Below are positions 33,842 to 43,000 of a stretch of 64,000 bases of DNA, one piece after another. Within the stretch, counting starts at the first letter, position 1. Each line of letters opens with the position of its first letter. A program made the position numbers and the translations under genes. Under the pieces are notes generated by a model. That model saw only the letters and a program-made list of their open reading frames with translations. It ran no database searches and was not told where the DNA came from. Source of the stretch: Aureibaculum luteum (GTDB lineage: Bacteria > Bacteroidota > Bacteroidia > Flavobacteriales > Flavobacteriaceae); contig NZ_QRGD01000007.1 in NCBI RefSeq assembly GCF_003449015.1, positions 248,001 through 312,000 of the forward strand. The letters are read 5' to 3'.

Positions 33842-35182
33842 ATGAAGAAATTAATAAAGTACATCCTATTATTAGCTGTTTTAGCCCTTGTTTACGTTGT
33901 GTATACAAATTATCCAAGATTAAATATGATTGCTGGATATTCTGCAAAAAACATGGCGTCATCCGTGTTTTTGGCTGATAGAAGTTTTGAATTTACAGAT
34001 AGTATTGATAATAGTTTTACACCAATAAATGGTGCCGCTGATGAGATTAATGAAAAAGAGAAATCAGCTACGGCTTCCGTTTACGGATTACTAACCCGAA
34101 AAGCAATTTATAGAGATGGGTTAGGAGCTGTGTTGGTTCCAAAAGGAGCAGATGAAAATGAAGCCTACTTAAAACCAAGGAGAAATAGATTAGATTCAGG
34201 ATTAGCTTTTCCTTATGGAGATCAAGAGCAGAAAGATTCAATAATGGAGAATGTTGATTATAATATGCTACAAACGGCTGTTGATAGTATGTTCAGCAAT
34301 AATGATTTAAAACAAACGAGGAGTGTTTTAGTAGTGTACAAAGATCAGATAATTGCAGAAAAATATGCAAATGGGTTTGATAAAAATTCTAAGTTGTCGG
34401 GCTGGTCTATGACCAAAAGTATAACGGCTACCTTATTTGGCATTTTACAAAAACAAGGAAAGCTAAACGTTGAAGATAAAGCACCTGTAGAAAGTTGGAA
34501 AGATGACGAAAGAGCGGAAATAACAATCAATGATCTATTACACATGAATAGTGGATTGGAATGGGAAGAAAATTATAAAGAAATCTCTGACGTTACAAAA
34601 ATGCTATTTTTAACTGACAATATGCCTAAAATTCAAGAGGATAAACAGTTAATTGGAAAGCCTAATGAAACTTGGAATTATTCTTCTGGAACTACCAATC
34701 TACTTTCTGGAATTTTAAGAAAACAATTTAATTCACATCAAGAGTATTTAGATTTTTGGTATGCTGCCCTAATTGATAAAATAGGTATGCACTCCATGCT
34801 TGTAGAGGCTGATATGGACGGAAATTACGTTGGTTCTTCTTACGGATGGGCAAATACACGCGATTGGGCTAAATTCGGACTGCTTTACTTGCATAAAGGC
34901 AATTGGAATGGTGAACAAGTATTTGATCTTTCATGGGTAGATTACGTAAAAACACCTACCAATGGATCAGATGGTGAATATGGTGGTCATTTTTGGTTAA
35001 ATGCTGGAGGTAAATATCCTGATGTTTCAAAAGAGGTGTATTCTGCTAATGGTTTTCAAAAACAACGTGTTTTTATAATTCCTTCTAAGGACTTAGTAAT
35101 TGTTCGAATGGGATTGACAAATGGAGAAGATATTGTTGATTTTAATGCTTTTTTAAGAGATATCATTAAAAGTATTCAGTAG
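33842..35182 (+). CDS. Serine hydrolase, beta-lactamase (class C)/PBP fold, membrane-anchored
   Basis: 446 residues. An N-terminal membrane anchor (IKYILLLAVLALVYVVYTNY), then a beta-lactamase-family domain from about 140. The catalytic SxxK is in LSGWSMTKSITATLFGILQ, the Tyr motif in NETWNYSSGTTNLLSGILR, and the late block is GEYGGHFWLNAG. It resembles 6-aminohexanoate-dimer hydrolase/EstB-type enzymes; the substrate is unknown. It is divergent from the TetR efflux operon. Confidence 0.85.
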   Translation: MKKLIKYILLLAVLALVYVVYTNYPRLNMIAGYSAKNMASSVFLADRSFEFTDSIDNSFTPINGAADEINEKEKSATASVYGLLTRKAIYRDGLGAVLVPKGADENEAYLKPRRNRLDSGLAFPYGDQEQKDSIMENVDYNMLQTAVDSMFSNNDLKQTRSVLVVYKDQIIAEKYANGFDKNSKLSGWSMTKSITATLFGILQKQGKLNVEDKAPVESWKDDERAEITINDLLHMNSGLEWEENYKEISDVTKMLFLTDNMPKIQEDKQLIGKPNETWNYSSGTTNLLSGILRKQFNSHQEYLDFWYAALIDKIGMHSMLVEADMDGNYVGSSYGWANTRDWAKFGLLYLHKGNWNGEQVFDLSWVDYVKTPTNGSDGEYGGHFWLNAGGKYPDVSKEVYSANGFQKQRVFIIPSKDLVIVRMGLTNGEDIVDFNAFLRDIIKSIQ

Positions 35183-35200
35183 AAAAAAAGTAGGCTAAAT

Positions 35201-35237
35201 AAAAAAAACAGTCAACAAGTAATGTTGACTGTTTTTT
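35201..35237. terminator. Bidirectional terminator between the serine hydrolase gene and sufD
   Basis: ACAGTCAACA (35208-35217) / TGTTGACTGT (35223-35232), a perfect 10-bp stem with loop AGTAA, an A tract before it and a T tract after it. It can end transcripts from both convergent genes. Confidence 0.85.
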
Positions 35238-35257
35238 AGTTTTTTTATTCCGATTTT

Positions 35258-36580
35258 TTAAACATCAAAACCTAAACTAACGTCAAGTTTTTGAGCTATA
35301 ATCTTGGTAATTCTAGTTTTTAATTCGGGTATTTTAATTTTTTGTAAGGCATCATTCGCGAAAGCGTATAGTAATAAAGCATTCGCTTCTTTTTTAGGAA
35401 TACCACGAGAACGCAAGTAAAATAAAGAATCTTCATCCAATTGTCCGATGGTACATCCGTGTGAACATTTTACATCATCAGCAAAAATTTCTAACTGCGG
35501 TTTAGCATTTATTGATGCTTTGTCGTCAATAAGAATATTATCATTTTGCTGAAATGCATTGGTTTTTTGTGCTTCTTTATCAACGATAACTTTACCATTA
35601 AAAACGCCAGTAGAGCTATCAAAGTAAATACCTTTATACAATTCGTGACTTTCGCAATTTGGAAATTTGTGATTTACAAGTGTATGATTGTCCACTAATT
35701 GTTTGTCTTCAATAATGGTAATTCCGTTGAGGTTAGAAGTGATATGTTCTCCTTCTTGATAGAACTCTAGATTATTACGAGTGAGGCTACCGCCAAAAGA
35801 AAATGTATTCACAGAAGCAACACTTTGTTGCAATTGCTTTACATAAGTACTGTCAATTAAAGAGGCTGTTTTTCTATCATTTTGTATTTTATAATAATCA
35901 ACGATAGCTCTTTTTCCTGCAAATATTTCGGTAACAGAGTTAGTCAATACAACGTTCTCATTCAAACTTTGATGACGCTCTACAATTTGTACATGCGAAT
36001 TTTCACCAACAACTATTAAATTACGGGGTTGTAGTAAAACATCAGTTTCAATTCCTGTAGAAAAATGAATAATTTGAACCGGTTTTGGTACAACAGTGTT
36101 CTTCGGTACATTGATATAAGCTCCTTCTTTAGAAAAGGCTGTGTTTAAAGAGGTAATGCTGTCTTCTTTTCTTGCAATAGTATTAAAATAATGGTCAATA
36201 ACCATTTTATATTTTGGTTTTGAAAGAGCAGCAGAAAGCAAACAAATATCAAATCCATCATGAGTAGTCTCTGATAAAAATGAGCTATAAACACCGTCTA
36301 CAAAAACAATTTTATAAGAATCAATTTCATGTAAAAAGTAATTCTTTACATTCTTAAATTCTATTGCAGATTCTATTTTTGGAAAAATCTTATAATCGTG
36401 TTTTAAAACTGACTTTAAAGAGGTATATTTCCATTCCTCGTCTTTTTTTGTAGGAAATCCTTGCTTTTCAAAACGGCTAAATGCCTCTGCACGGATATCT
36501 TGTAATTTTCCATCTGCATCAGCACTTATTTTATCTTCATAAACTAAGAATGAAGTAATTAATTTTTCTTTTAAATCCAT
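35258..36580 (-). CDS. sufD: Fe-S cluster assembly protein SufD
   Basis: 440 residues. Beta-helix scaffold partner of SufB and SufC. Conserved blocks: FPTKKDEEWKYTSLKSVLKH at the N terminus, ADDVKCSHGCTIGQLDEDSL and FYLRSRGIPKKEANALLLYA near the C terminus. It lies 9 bp after sufC. It is the last gene of the sufA-B-x-C-D unit here, because sufS is located elsewhere. Confidence 0.95.
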   Translation of the reverse strand: MDLKEKLITSFLVYEDKISADADGKLQDIRAEAFSRFEKQGFPTKKDEEWKYTSLKSVLKHDYKIFPKIESAIEFKNVKNYFLHEIDSYKIVFVDGVYSSFLSETTHDGFDICLLSAALSKPKYKMVIDHYFNTIARKEDSITSLNTAFSKEGAYINVPKNTVVPKPVQIIHFSTGIETDVLLQPRNLIVVGENSHVQIVERHQSLNENVVLTNSVTEIFAGKRAIVDYYKIQNDRKTASLIDSTYVKQLQQSVASVNTFSFGGSLTRNNLEFYQEGEHITSNLNGITIIEDKQLVDNHTLVNHKFPNCESHELYKGIYFDSSTGVFNGKVIVDKEAQKTNAFQQNDNILIDDKASINAKPQLEIFADDVKCSHGCTIGQLDEDSLFYLRSRGIPKKEANALLLYAFANDALQKIKIPELKTRITKIIAQKLDVSLGFDV

Positions 36581-36589
36581 AAGATCATT

Positions 36590-37327
36590 TTATTTCAACC
36601 AGTCGTATCCTTTTTCTTCTAACTCAAGAGCTAATTCTTTTCCTCCAGATTTTACTATTTTACCATCGTGTAAAACATGTACAAAATCAGGAACAATATA
36701 TTCTAATAAACGTTGGTAATGCGTAATTAAAATAACGGCGTTGTCTTTACTTTTTAATTTATTAACACCATTGGCAACAACCTTAAGGGCGTCAATATCT
36801 AAACCAGAATCAGTTTCATCTAAAATGGCTAATTTTGGTTCTAACATGGCCATTTGAAAGATTTCATTTCTCTTTTTTTCTCCACCAGAAAACCCTTCAT
36901 TTAAGGAGCGAGATAAAAACTTTCTATCAATTTCCAATAATTCGGCGGTTTTTCTAATTTTTTGAAGCATATCCTTTGCAGGAAGTTCATTAAGACCATT
37001 AGCCTTACGGGTTTCATTAATGGCTGTTTTAATAAAGTTGGTAACCGATACTCCTGGAATTTCAATAGGGTATTGAAAAGATAAAAAGATACCTCTATGT
37101 GCTCTATCTTCTGGTGCCATATCGTCTAAATCTTCACCGTTTAGAAAGATACTTCCTTCCGTTACTTCGTAATCTTCTTTACCAGCAATTACAGTTGATA
37201 ATGTACTTTTACCTGAACCATTTGGGCCCATAATGGCATGAACTTCACCAGCCTTAACGCTTAAGTTAATTCCTTTAAGTATTTCTTTATCGTTTATGTT
37301 GGCGTGTAAATTTTTAATTTCTAACAT
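36590..37327 (-). CDS. sufC: Fe-S cluster assembly ATPase SufC
   Basis: 245 residues. Walker A GPNGSGKSTLS, signature EGFSGGEKKRNEIFQMAMLE, Walker B LAILDETDSGLDIDALK, H-loop ILITHYQRLLEYI. Cytoplasmic ABC-type ATPase that drives SufBD. Follows the unknown gene after 19 bp. Confidence 0.96.
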   Translation of the reverse strand: MLEIKNLHANINDKEILKGINLSVKAGEVHAIMGPNGSGKSTLSTVIAGKEDYEVTEGSIFLNGEDLDDMAPEDRAHRGIFLSFQYPIEIPGVSVTNFIKTAINETRKANGLNELPAKDMLQKIRKTAELLEIDRKFLSRSLNEGFSGGEKKRNEIFQMAMLEPKLAILDETDSGLDIDALKVVANGVNKLKSKDNAVILITHYQRLLEYIVPDFVHVLHDGKIVKSGGKELALELEEKGYDWLK

Positions 37328-37346
37328 GTAGCTATTCTTTATTGTC

Positions 37347-37778
37347 TTATTCTATAATGGTTATCGTAATTTGCTCATAGAAACTATTGTCTAAGATTTT
37401 AAATTCGATGCTTTTATTATTTTTTATTATTGTGGCAACTGCCACGTTTTGCTTATTAAATATAGTGTCTTTCTGTTTATCTAATTTGTTAAAATTAATC
37501 TCAGAAAAGTTGGCCGTTTTCGCTTTTCCACCTTCAAAATCAGTCACACTATCTTTAATAATTGTTAGTGGGATTTTATGTTTTTGATCTGGTGAAATTA
37601 CCATCCACTGATTTGTTTTGTCTTCAATCTTTTTAAAGCCAAATGCAGCTGGTGCTCTTTGCTCAAGGCCTTCCTCTTTCGTAAAATCAATAGAAACTTG
37701 ATAAGACTCATACTGAAGGCCAAGGTATTGAAGGCATATTAATAGTGCCAGATAGATGTAATTGGTTGCTTCTACCAT
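37347..37778 (-). CDS. Unknown protein inserted between sufB and sufC
   Basis: 143 residues. A possible N-terminal hydrophobic segment (YIYLALLICLQYLGLQY), then a beta-rich region (SYQVSIDFTKEEGLEQRAPA, QWMVISPDQKHKIPLTIIKD) and a C terminus EFKILDNSFYEQITITIIE. It has no cysteines apart from one in the hydrophobic part, so it is unlikely to be a cluster scaffold. I do not recognise the family. Gaps of 6 bp to sufB and 19 bp to sufC mean it must be transcribed with them. Confidence 0.65.
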   Translation of the reverse strand: MVEATNYIYLALLICLQYLGLQYESYQVSIDFTKEEGLEQRAPAAFGFKKIEDKTNQWMVISPDQKHKIPLTIIKDSVTDFEGGKAKTANFSEINFNKLDKQKDTIFNKQNVAVATIIKNNKSIEFKILDNSFYEQITITIIE

Positions 37779-37784
37779 AACTTG

Positions 37785-39233
37785 TTAACCTACGCTTCCT
37801 TCTAAGCTTATTTCTAATAATTTTTGAGCCTCAACAGCAAATTCCATTGGTAATTTATTCAAAACTTCCTTGCTAAAACCATTTACAATCAACGCAATGG
37901 CTTTATCTGTGCCAATACCTCTTTGATTACAATAAAACAATTGATCTTCACCAATTTTAGAGGTGGTTGCCTCATGTTCTATTTTAGCCGTTTTATTTTT
38001 CACTTCTATATATGGAAAAGTATGAGCTCCACAGTCATTTCCCATTAATAAGGAATCGCATTGCGAGAAATTACGAGCATTATCTGCTCTAGAATTTACT
38101 TGAACTAATCCTCGATAAGAATTTTGAGATTTACCTGCAGAAATACCTTTAGAGATAATCGTACTTTTGGTGTTTTTACCTAAATGAATCATTTTTGTGC
38201 CCGTATCTGCTTGCTGATAATTATTAGTAACAGCAATAGAGTAAAACTCACCAACAGAATTATCCCCTTTTAAAATACAACTCGGATATTTCCAAGTAAT
38301 TGCAGAACCCGTTTCTACCTGTGTCCATGATATTTTCGCATTTTTTTCGCACAATCCACGTTTCGTCACAAAGTTGTAAACCCCACCTTTACCATCTTTA
38401 CCACCAGGAAACCAGTTTTGAACTGTTGAGTATTTTATTTCAGCATCATCAAGTGCTATGAGTTCTACTACAGCAGCATGCAATTGATTTTCATCTCTTG
38501 CTGGGGCAGTACAGCCTTCTAGGTAACTTACATAACTACCTTTGTCTGCAACTACTAATGTACGTTCAAATTGACCTGTTCCTCCTTCGTTAATTCTGAA
38601 GTAAGTTGATAATTCCATAGGGCATTTTACGCCTTTTGGAATGTAACAAAAAGAACCATCACTAAATACAGCACTATTTAATGCGGCATAAAAATTATCA
38701 GTTTGTGGCACAACAGAGCCTAAATATTTTTTAACCAATTCAGGATGTTCTTGAATGGCCTCAGATATTGGCATAAAAATAATGCCTTTCTCTGACAATG
38801 TCTTTTTAAAAGTAGTGGCAACAGAAACAGAATCTACAACAATATCAACTGCAACATTTTGTAGTTTCTTTTGCTCATCAACAGAAATACCAAGTTTTCG
38901 ATACATTTCTAACAAATCAGGATCTACATCATCTAATGATTTATTAGGGTCTGCGGCTTTTGGAGCCGAATAATAACTGATTGCTTGAAAATCTGGTTTT
39001 TTATAGTTGACGTTAGCCCAATCGGGTTCTGTCATAGCTTCCCAAATTCTAAAAGCTTCAATACGCCAATCCGTCATCCAGGTAGGCTCATTTTTCTTTT
39101 TAGAAATAGCTCTAACAACATCTTCACTTAATCCTACAGGAAATTTATCAGATTGAATATCTGTATAAAAACCGTATTCATACTCTTTTGTCTCTAGCTC
39201 TTTTTTTAAATCGTCTTCTGTATATTTACTCAT
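37785..39233 (-). CDS. sufB: Fe-S cluster assembly protein SufB
   Basis: 482 residues. Main scaffold subunit of SufBCD. Recognised by [79 protein letters not shown] and the late [20 protein letters not shown]. Full length. Ten bp after sufA. Confidence 0.97.
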   Translation of the reverse strand: MSKYTEDDLKKELETKEYEYGFYTDIQSDKFPVGLSEDVVRAISKKKNEPTWMTDWRIEAFRIWEAMTEPDWANVNYKKPDFQAISYYSAPKAADPNKSLDDVDPDLLEMYRKLGISVDEQKKLQNVAVDIVVDSVSVATTFKKTLSEKGIIFMPISEAIQEHPELVKKYLGSVVPQTDNFYAALNSAVFSDGSFCYIPKGVKCPMELSTYFRINEGGTGQFERTLVVADKGSYVSYLEGCTAPARDENQLHAAVVELIALDDAEIKYSTVQNWFPGGKDGKGGVYNFVTKRGLCEKNAKISWTQVETGSAITWKYPSCILKGDNSVGEFYSIAVTNNYQQADTGTKMIHLGKNTKSTIISKGISAGKSQNSYRGLVQVNSRADNARNFSQCDSLLMGNDCGAHTFPYIEVKNKTAKIEHEATTSKIGEDQLFYCNQRGIGTDKAIALIVNGFSKEVLNKLPMEFAVEAQKLLEISLEGSVG

Positions 39234-39242
39234 TCTAGTTTT

Positions 39243-39572
39243 TTAAAGTGAAAAGCTCTCCCCGCAACCGCATGTTCTGTTCGCATTGGGGTTTTTAAAT
39301 ACAAATCCAGTACCGTTTAGTCCTCCGGAATAATCTAATGTTGTACCCACAAGGTACAAAAAGCTCTTTTTGTCTACAATTATTTTTACCGAATTTACTT
39401 CGAAAATCTTATCGTTTTCAAATTGTTCCTTATCAAATTTTAATTCATAAGACAAGCCAGAGCAACCACCACTTTTAACGCCAACACGCACAAAGTCAGT
39501 AGCGGCATCAAAACCGTCATCTTTCATCATTTCAATAACTTTCTTTTTTGCTATTTCAGATACCTGTATCAT
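39243..39572 (-). CDS. sufA: HesB/IscA-type A-type carrier (SufA)
   Basis: 109 residues. The three cluster-ligand cysteines are in GVKSGGCSGLSYELKFD and the C-terminal TCGCGESFSL. Carries Fe-S clusters from SufBCD to targets. First gene of the SUF unit; its promoter has a degenerate Fur-like palindrome. Confidence 0.93.
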   Translation of the reverse strand: MIQVSEIAKKKVIEMMKDDGFDAATDFVRVGVKSGGCSGLSYELKFDKEQFENDKIFEVNSVKIIVDKKSFLYLVGTTLDYSGGLNGTGFVFKNPNANRTCGCGESFSL

Positions 39573-39578
39573 AGTTAA

Positions 39579-39609
39579 TATAGATTCGTTCTAAATAAGT
39601 GCAAATATA
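39579..39609 (-). promoter_or_regulatory. Promoter box and imperfect 7-1-7 palindrome upstream of sufA
   Basis: TATAGATT-C-GTTCTAAA (39579-39595) matches the sufS palindrome at 13 of 16 arm positions. TATATTTG on the minus strand (39602-39609) is a perfect TAnnTTTG -10 box 6 bp further from the gene. The layout is the same as at sufS. Confidence 0.5.
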
Positions 39610-39694
39610 GGCTAAAATGGAAGAAGTAGAAAATTAAAAAGTTAAAAGATTATTGCTGTAATTTTAATAGTTAGTAGGTTTTTAGGAAACTTAA

Positions 39695-39761
39695 ATTATT
39701 AACAATCATTTGTAGTTGTTAACATAAAGCTATAAATGAGATATGAAATTACATATCTTTG
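39695..39761 (+). promoter_or_regulatory. Phased TTAACA promoter array of giant gene 1
   Basis: ATTATTAACA (39695), GTTGTTAACA (39715, +20) and TATCTTTG -10 box (39754). The slot where the third 10-mer would sit (39726) is not conserved, and the -10 box is 1 bp further away than in the other three genes. Confidence 0.6.
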
Positions 39762-40014
39762 CTAAGAAGCTGAAATTCAATTGATTTCTTAAATTAAGAA
39801 TCAAAAGTTAAAAGAATAGAGAAAGTAGTATATTTTTTTATATTTCAGAAATATAGTATACATTTTACCTACACGGTAATAAGGGAGTTCTATGCGGTTA
39901 GGAGCGTTATAGAACATTTAAATATTTTAAGTATGTCTTATTGTTAAAACTACGTCTTAACATCTAAGTATGTCTGTACGAATATTGTGTACGTAATTTT
40001 TAAATAATATAAAT

Positions 40015-43000
40015 TTGATTAATAGGGTAAGTCTGTCGCTAATTACTTTTTTTGTAAAATGTTCTAAAGGTATTGTTTCTGCTCAAGAAAACTATTTGAA
40101 TACTTTTAAACATTGCTTAAATTTACTTCTGGTAATTATATTGTTATTTGCCACCAATAGTTATGCACAATGTGGATTTGGAGGAACGAATTCAGGCATT
40201 ACCGTAACGCCATCTGCAGCAACACAAACTACTGCTAATCTAGGAGCTAATGATTATTTTTTAATGAATGTTGTCAATGGAGGTAATTATAGGGTAAGTA
40301 CTGCTCCAAATGGAACTTTTGACACTCAGTTATCACTATACAATGAATCTGGGGGAGCATTTGTAGGATATAATGATGATATTGGAGGTGGTAATCTTCT
40401 TTCAACAGTTACATTTACGTCAACTTTTACTGGTCAGGTTAGAATAGTTTTAAACAGATGGGATTGTAGAACTAATAACGGTGGTAACGCAGATTTTGGA
40501 GTAGAATATTCTGGTTCAGCCCCAATAACTTCGATAGATTTAGCGGTAATTAAAACCGTAAGTGATACAACACCAAATGAGGGAGATAATGTTACTTATA
40601 TATTAGAGATTACGAATAATGGTCCTGTACAAGCAACCAACTTAACGCTAACAGATCTATTGCCTGGTGGGGTCACTTATGTGAGTGATGATGGTGCATA
40701 TGTTTCTGGCACAGGTGTTTGGACCATTGGTACTTTAAATACTGGTGCTACATCTACGTTGAATATTGTAGCTGGAGTAAATTTTGGTACTGCTGGATCG
40801 ACAATAACAAATACAATAACGGCCGTTAATGCCGATCAAACGGATAGCAATGTTACAACAGATAATTTAACGGAATCAATTGTACCATCTGTAGATGCTC
40901 CTCCCGTAATAACTGCAGTCGGAAATGAATTTTTATGTCCGGGTCCTGGTAATTCACAAAATATTGCTACAAGTATTTCTCTTACAGATCCTGATGATAC
41001 TACAACAGATGCTGTTTATATTCAAATTTCCTCGGGTTATGTAACTGGAGAAGATTTATTAACGCTTACAGGAACCCATCCTAATATTACCGCGAGTTTT
41101 GACGTCACAGAAGGAGAACTTACCCTACAAGGGCCTACAACATTTGCCGAGTTTGAAGTGGCAATTTTAGCGGTAGAATATTCTAGTAATAATGCTAGTG
41201 CTACAGGAACTCGACAATTTTCAATTACTTCTGGTACCGCGAATTATTTACCTCCAACGGATCACTATTATGAATTTGTAACCCAACCGAATATATCTTG
41301 GACTGCTGCGAATGCAGCCGCAAATGCTCGGACGTATTTTGGATTACAAGGTTATCTAGCTACATTAACATCACAAGTTGAGGCCGATTTTTCTGGGTCT
41401 CAAGCAACTGGTGTAGGATGGATAGGAGCAACTGATGCCGCCACTGAAGGAGATTGGAGATGGGTCACGGGTCCAGAAGGTCTAGCCAATGGAGGAACGG
41501 GAACGCCTTTTTGGAGTGGAAATATTGGTGGAATAACAGTACCGCCGACTAATTTTGCATTTTGGAATGCAAATGAACCGAATGATTATCCGGGTGGTGC
41601 AGCGGTTCCTGGTCAAGAAAATTATGCACATATAACGGATGTTTCAGTAACATCTTCACCAGGTTCTTGGAATGATTTGCCGAATACAACATCTACTTCT
41701 GGTGCATATCAAGCACAAGGGTATGTCGTAGAGTATGGGGGCACTGTAGGTGACCCTGTTTTAAATATTTCTGCAACAACAATGATTACTTTAACAAGTA
41801 TTTCAATTGATACACAACCTTCAAATCAAACAATTTGTGAAACCGAAAATGGTAACTTTAGTGTCATAGCATCCGGATTGAATTTGACCTATCAATGGCA
41901 AATTAGTACCAATGGAGGCTCAACATTTACGGACTTAAGTGATGGAGTGGTTTATTCAGATACTGATGCAGCAATTTTAAATATTACTGGTGCTTCATCT
42001 GTGTTAAATAACAATCAGTATCGTGTAATTGTTGCTAATGGGGTTAATGGGTGTTCACCAGAAACTTCAGACGCTGCCACACTTACATTAAGTAACCCAG
42101 CGGTAACAGACCCGGGTGATTTTAATAGCTGTCTAACAGGAGAAACGTTGGTATTGCAGGCCGAGTTTGTTTCAGCCACCGCAGAATACACTTGGTATGA
42201 AGATGCCGATACCACTCCCGTTATGATTGCAAGTGGTGTAGGGTTGGATAATATAATAATTACTACACCTGGTGCTTATCAGCTTGTGATAGATCCTATA
42301 CTGGCTTGTACGTCAGATATTATTTTTATTAACGCCATACCTTGTGCGGTAGATGACTCATCATTAGTTGTAAAGGATAATGTTGCAGGTGTTGTAATAG
42401 ATGTCTTGGTAAATGATTCGGATCTTGAAAACGATATTGATATTTCTTCAATTAATAACACAAGTTTGTTGGCTCCATCTAACGGTACAGTTTCTATTAA
42501 TACATCAACGGGTGAAATAACGTATATACCAAATGCAGGGTTTTTCGGCACGGATACCTTCGAATACCAAATATGCGATACCAACACACCTGCACTTTGT
42601 GATGTGGGCTTAGTAGTGGTGGCAGTAGAAGTTGATACAGATAATGATGGTGTGGCAGACATTATTGATTTAGATGATGATAATGATGGAATTCCTGATG
42701 CCATTGAAGCAGGAGGAAACGATCCTTCAGCCGATATTGACGGTGACGGTATTTTGGCTTATTTAGATGAAGACGATACTAATGCGTCTATTGGAGATGA
42801 TACTCCCGGTATTGAACAAATCTATGATTTTGATGGAGATGGTATTCCAAATCATTTTGACTTAGATGCCGATAATGATGCAATACCAGATGTAGTTGAA
42901 GCAGGATTTACAGATGCAAATAATGATGGTTTGGTTGATACAGTATCATATGGTACAAATGGTTTAGCGGATGAAGTTGAAACATCTCCAGATAGCGGTA

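Larger units (their letters stand above)
39573..40014 (+). other. 442-bp intergenic region before the first giant gene
   Basis: It contains the minus-strand sufA promoter (39579-39609), a two-copy TTAACA array with a -10 box for the plus strand (39695-39761), and a leader of about 250 nt. The leader has an AT-rich dyad (39781-39804: TTGATT...AATCAA with CTTAA/TTAAG inside) and a second dyad near 39840-39860. No gene is evident. Confidence 0.5.
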
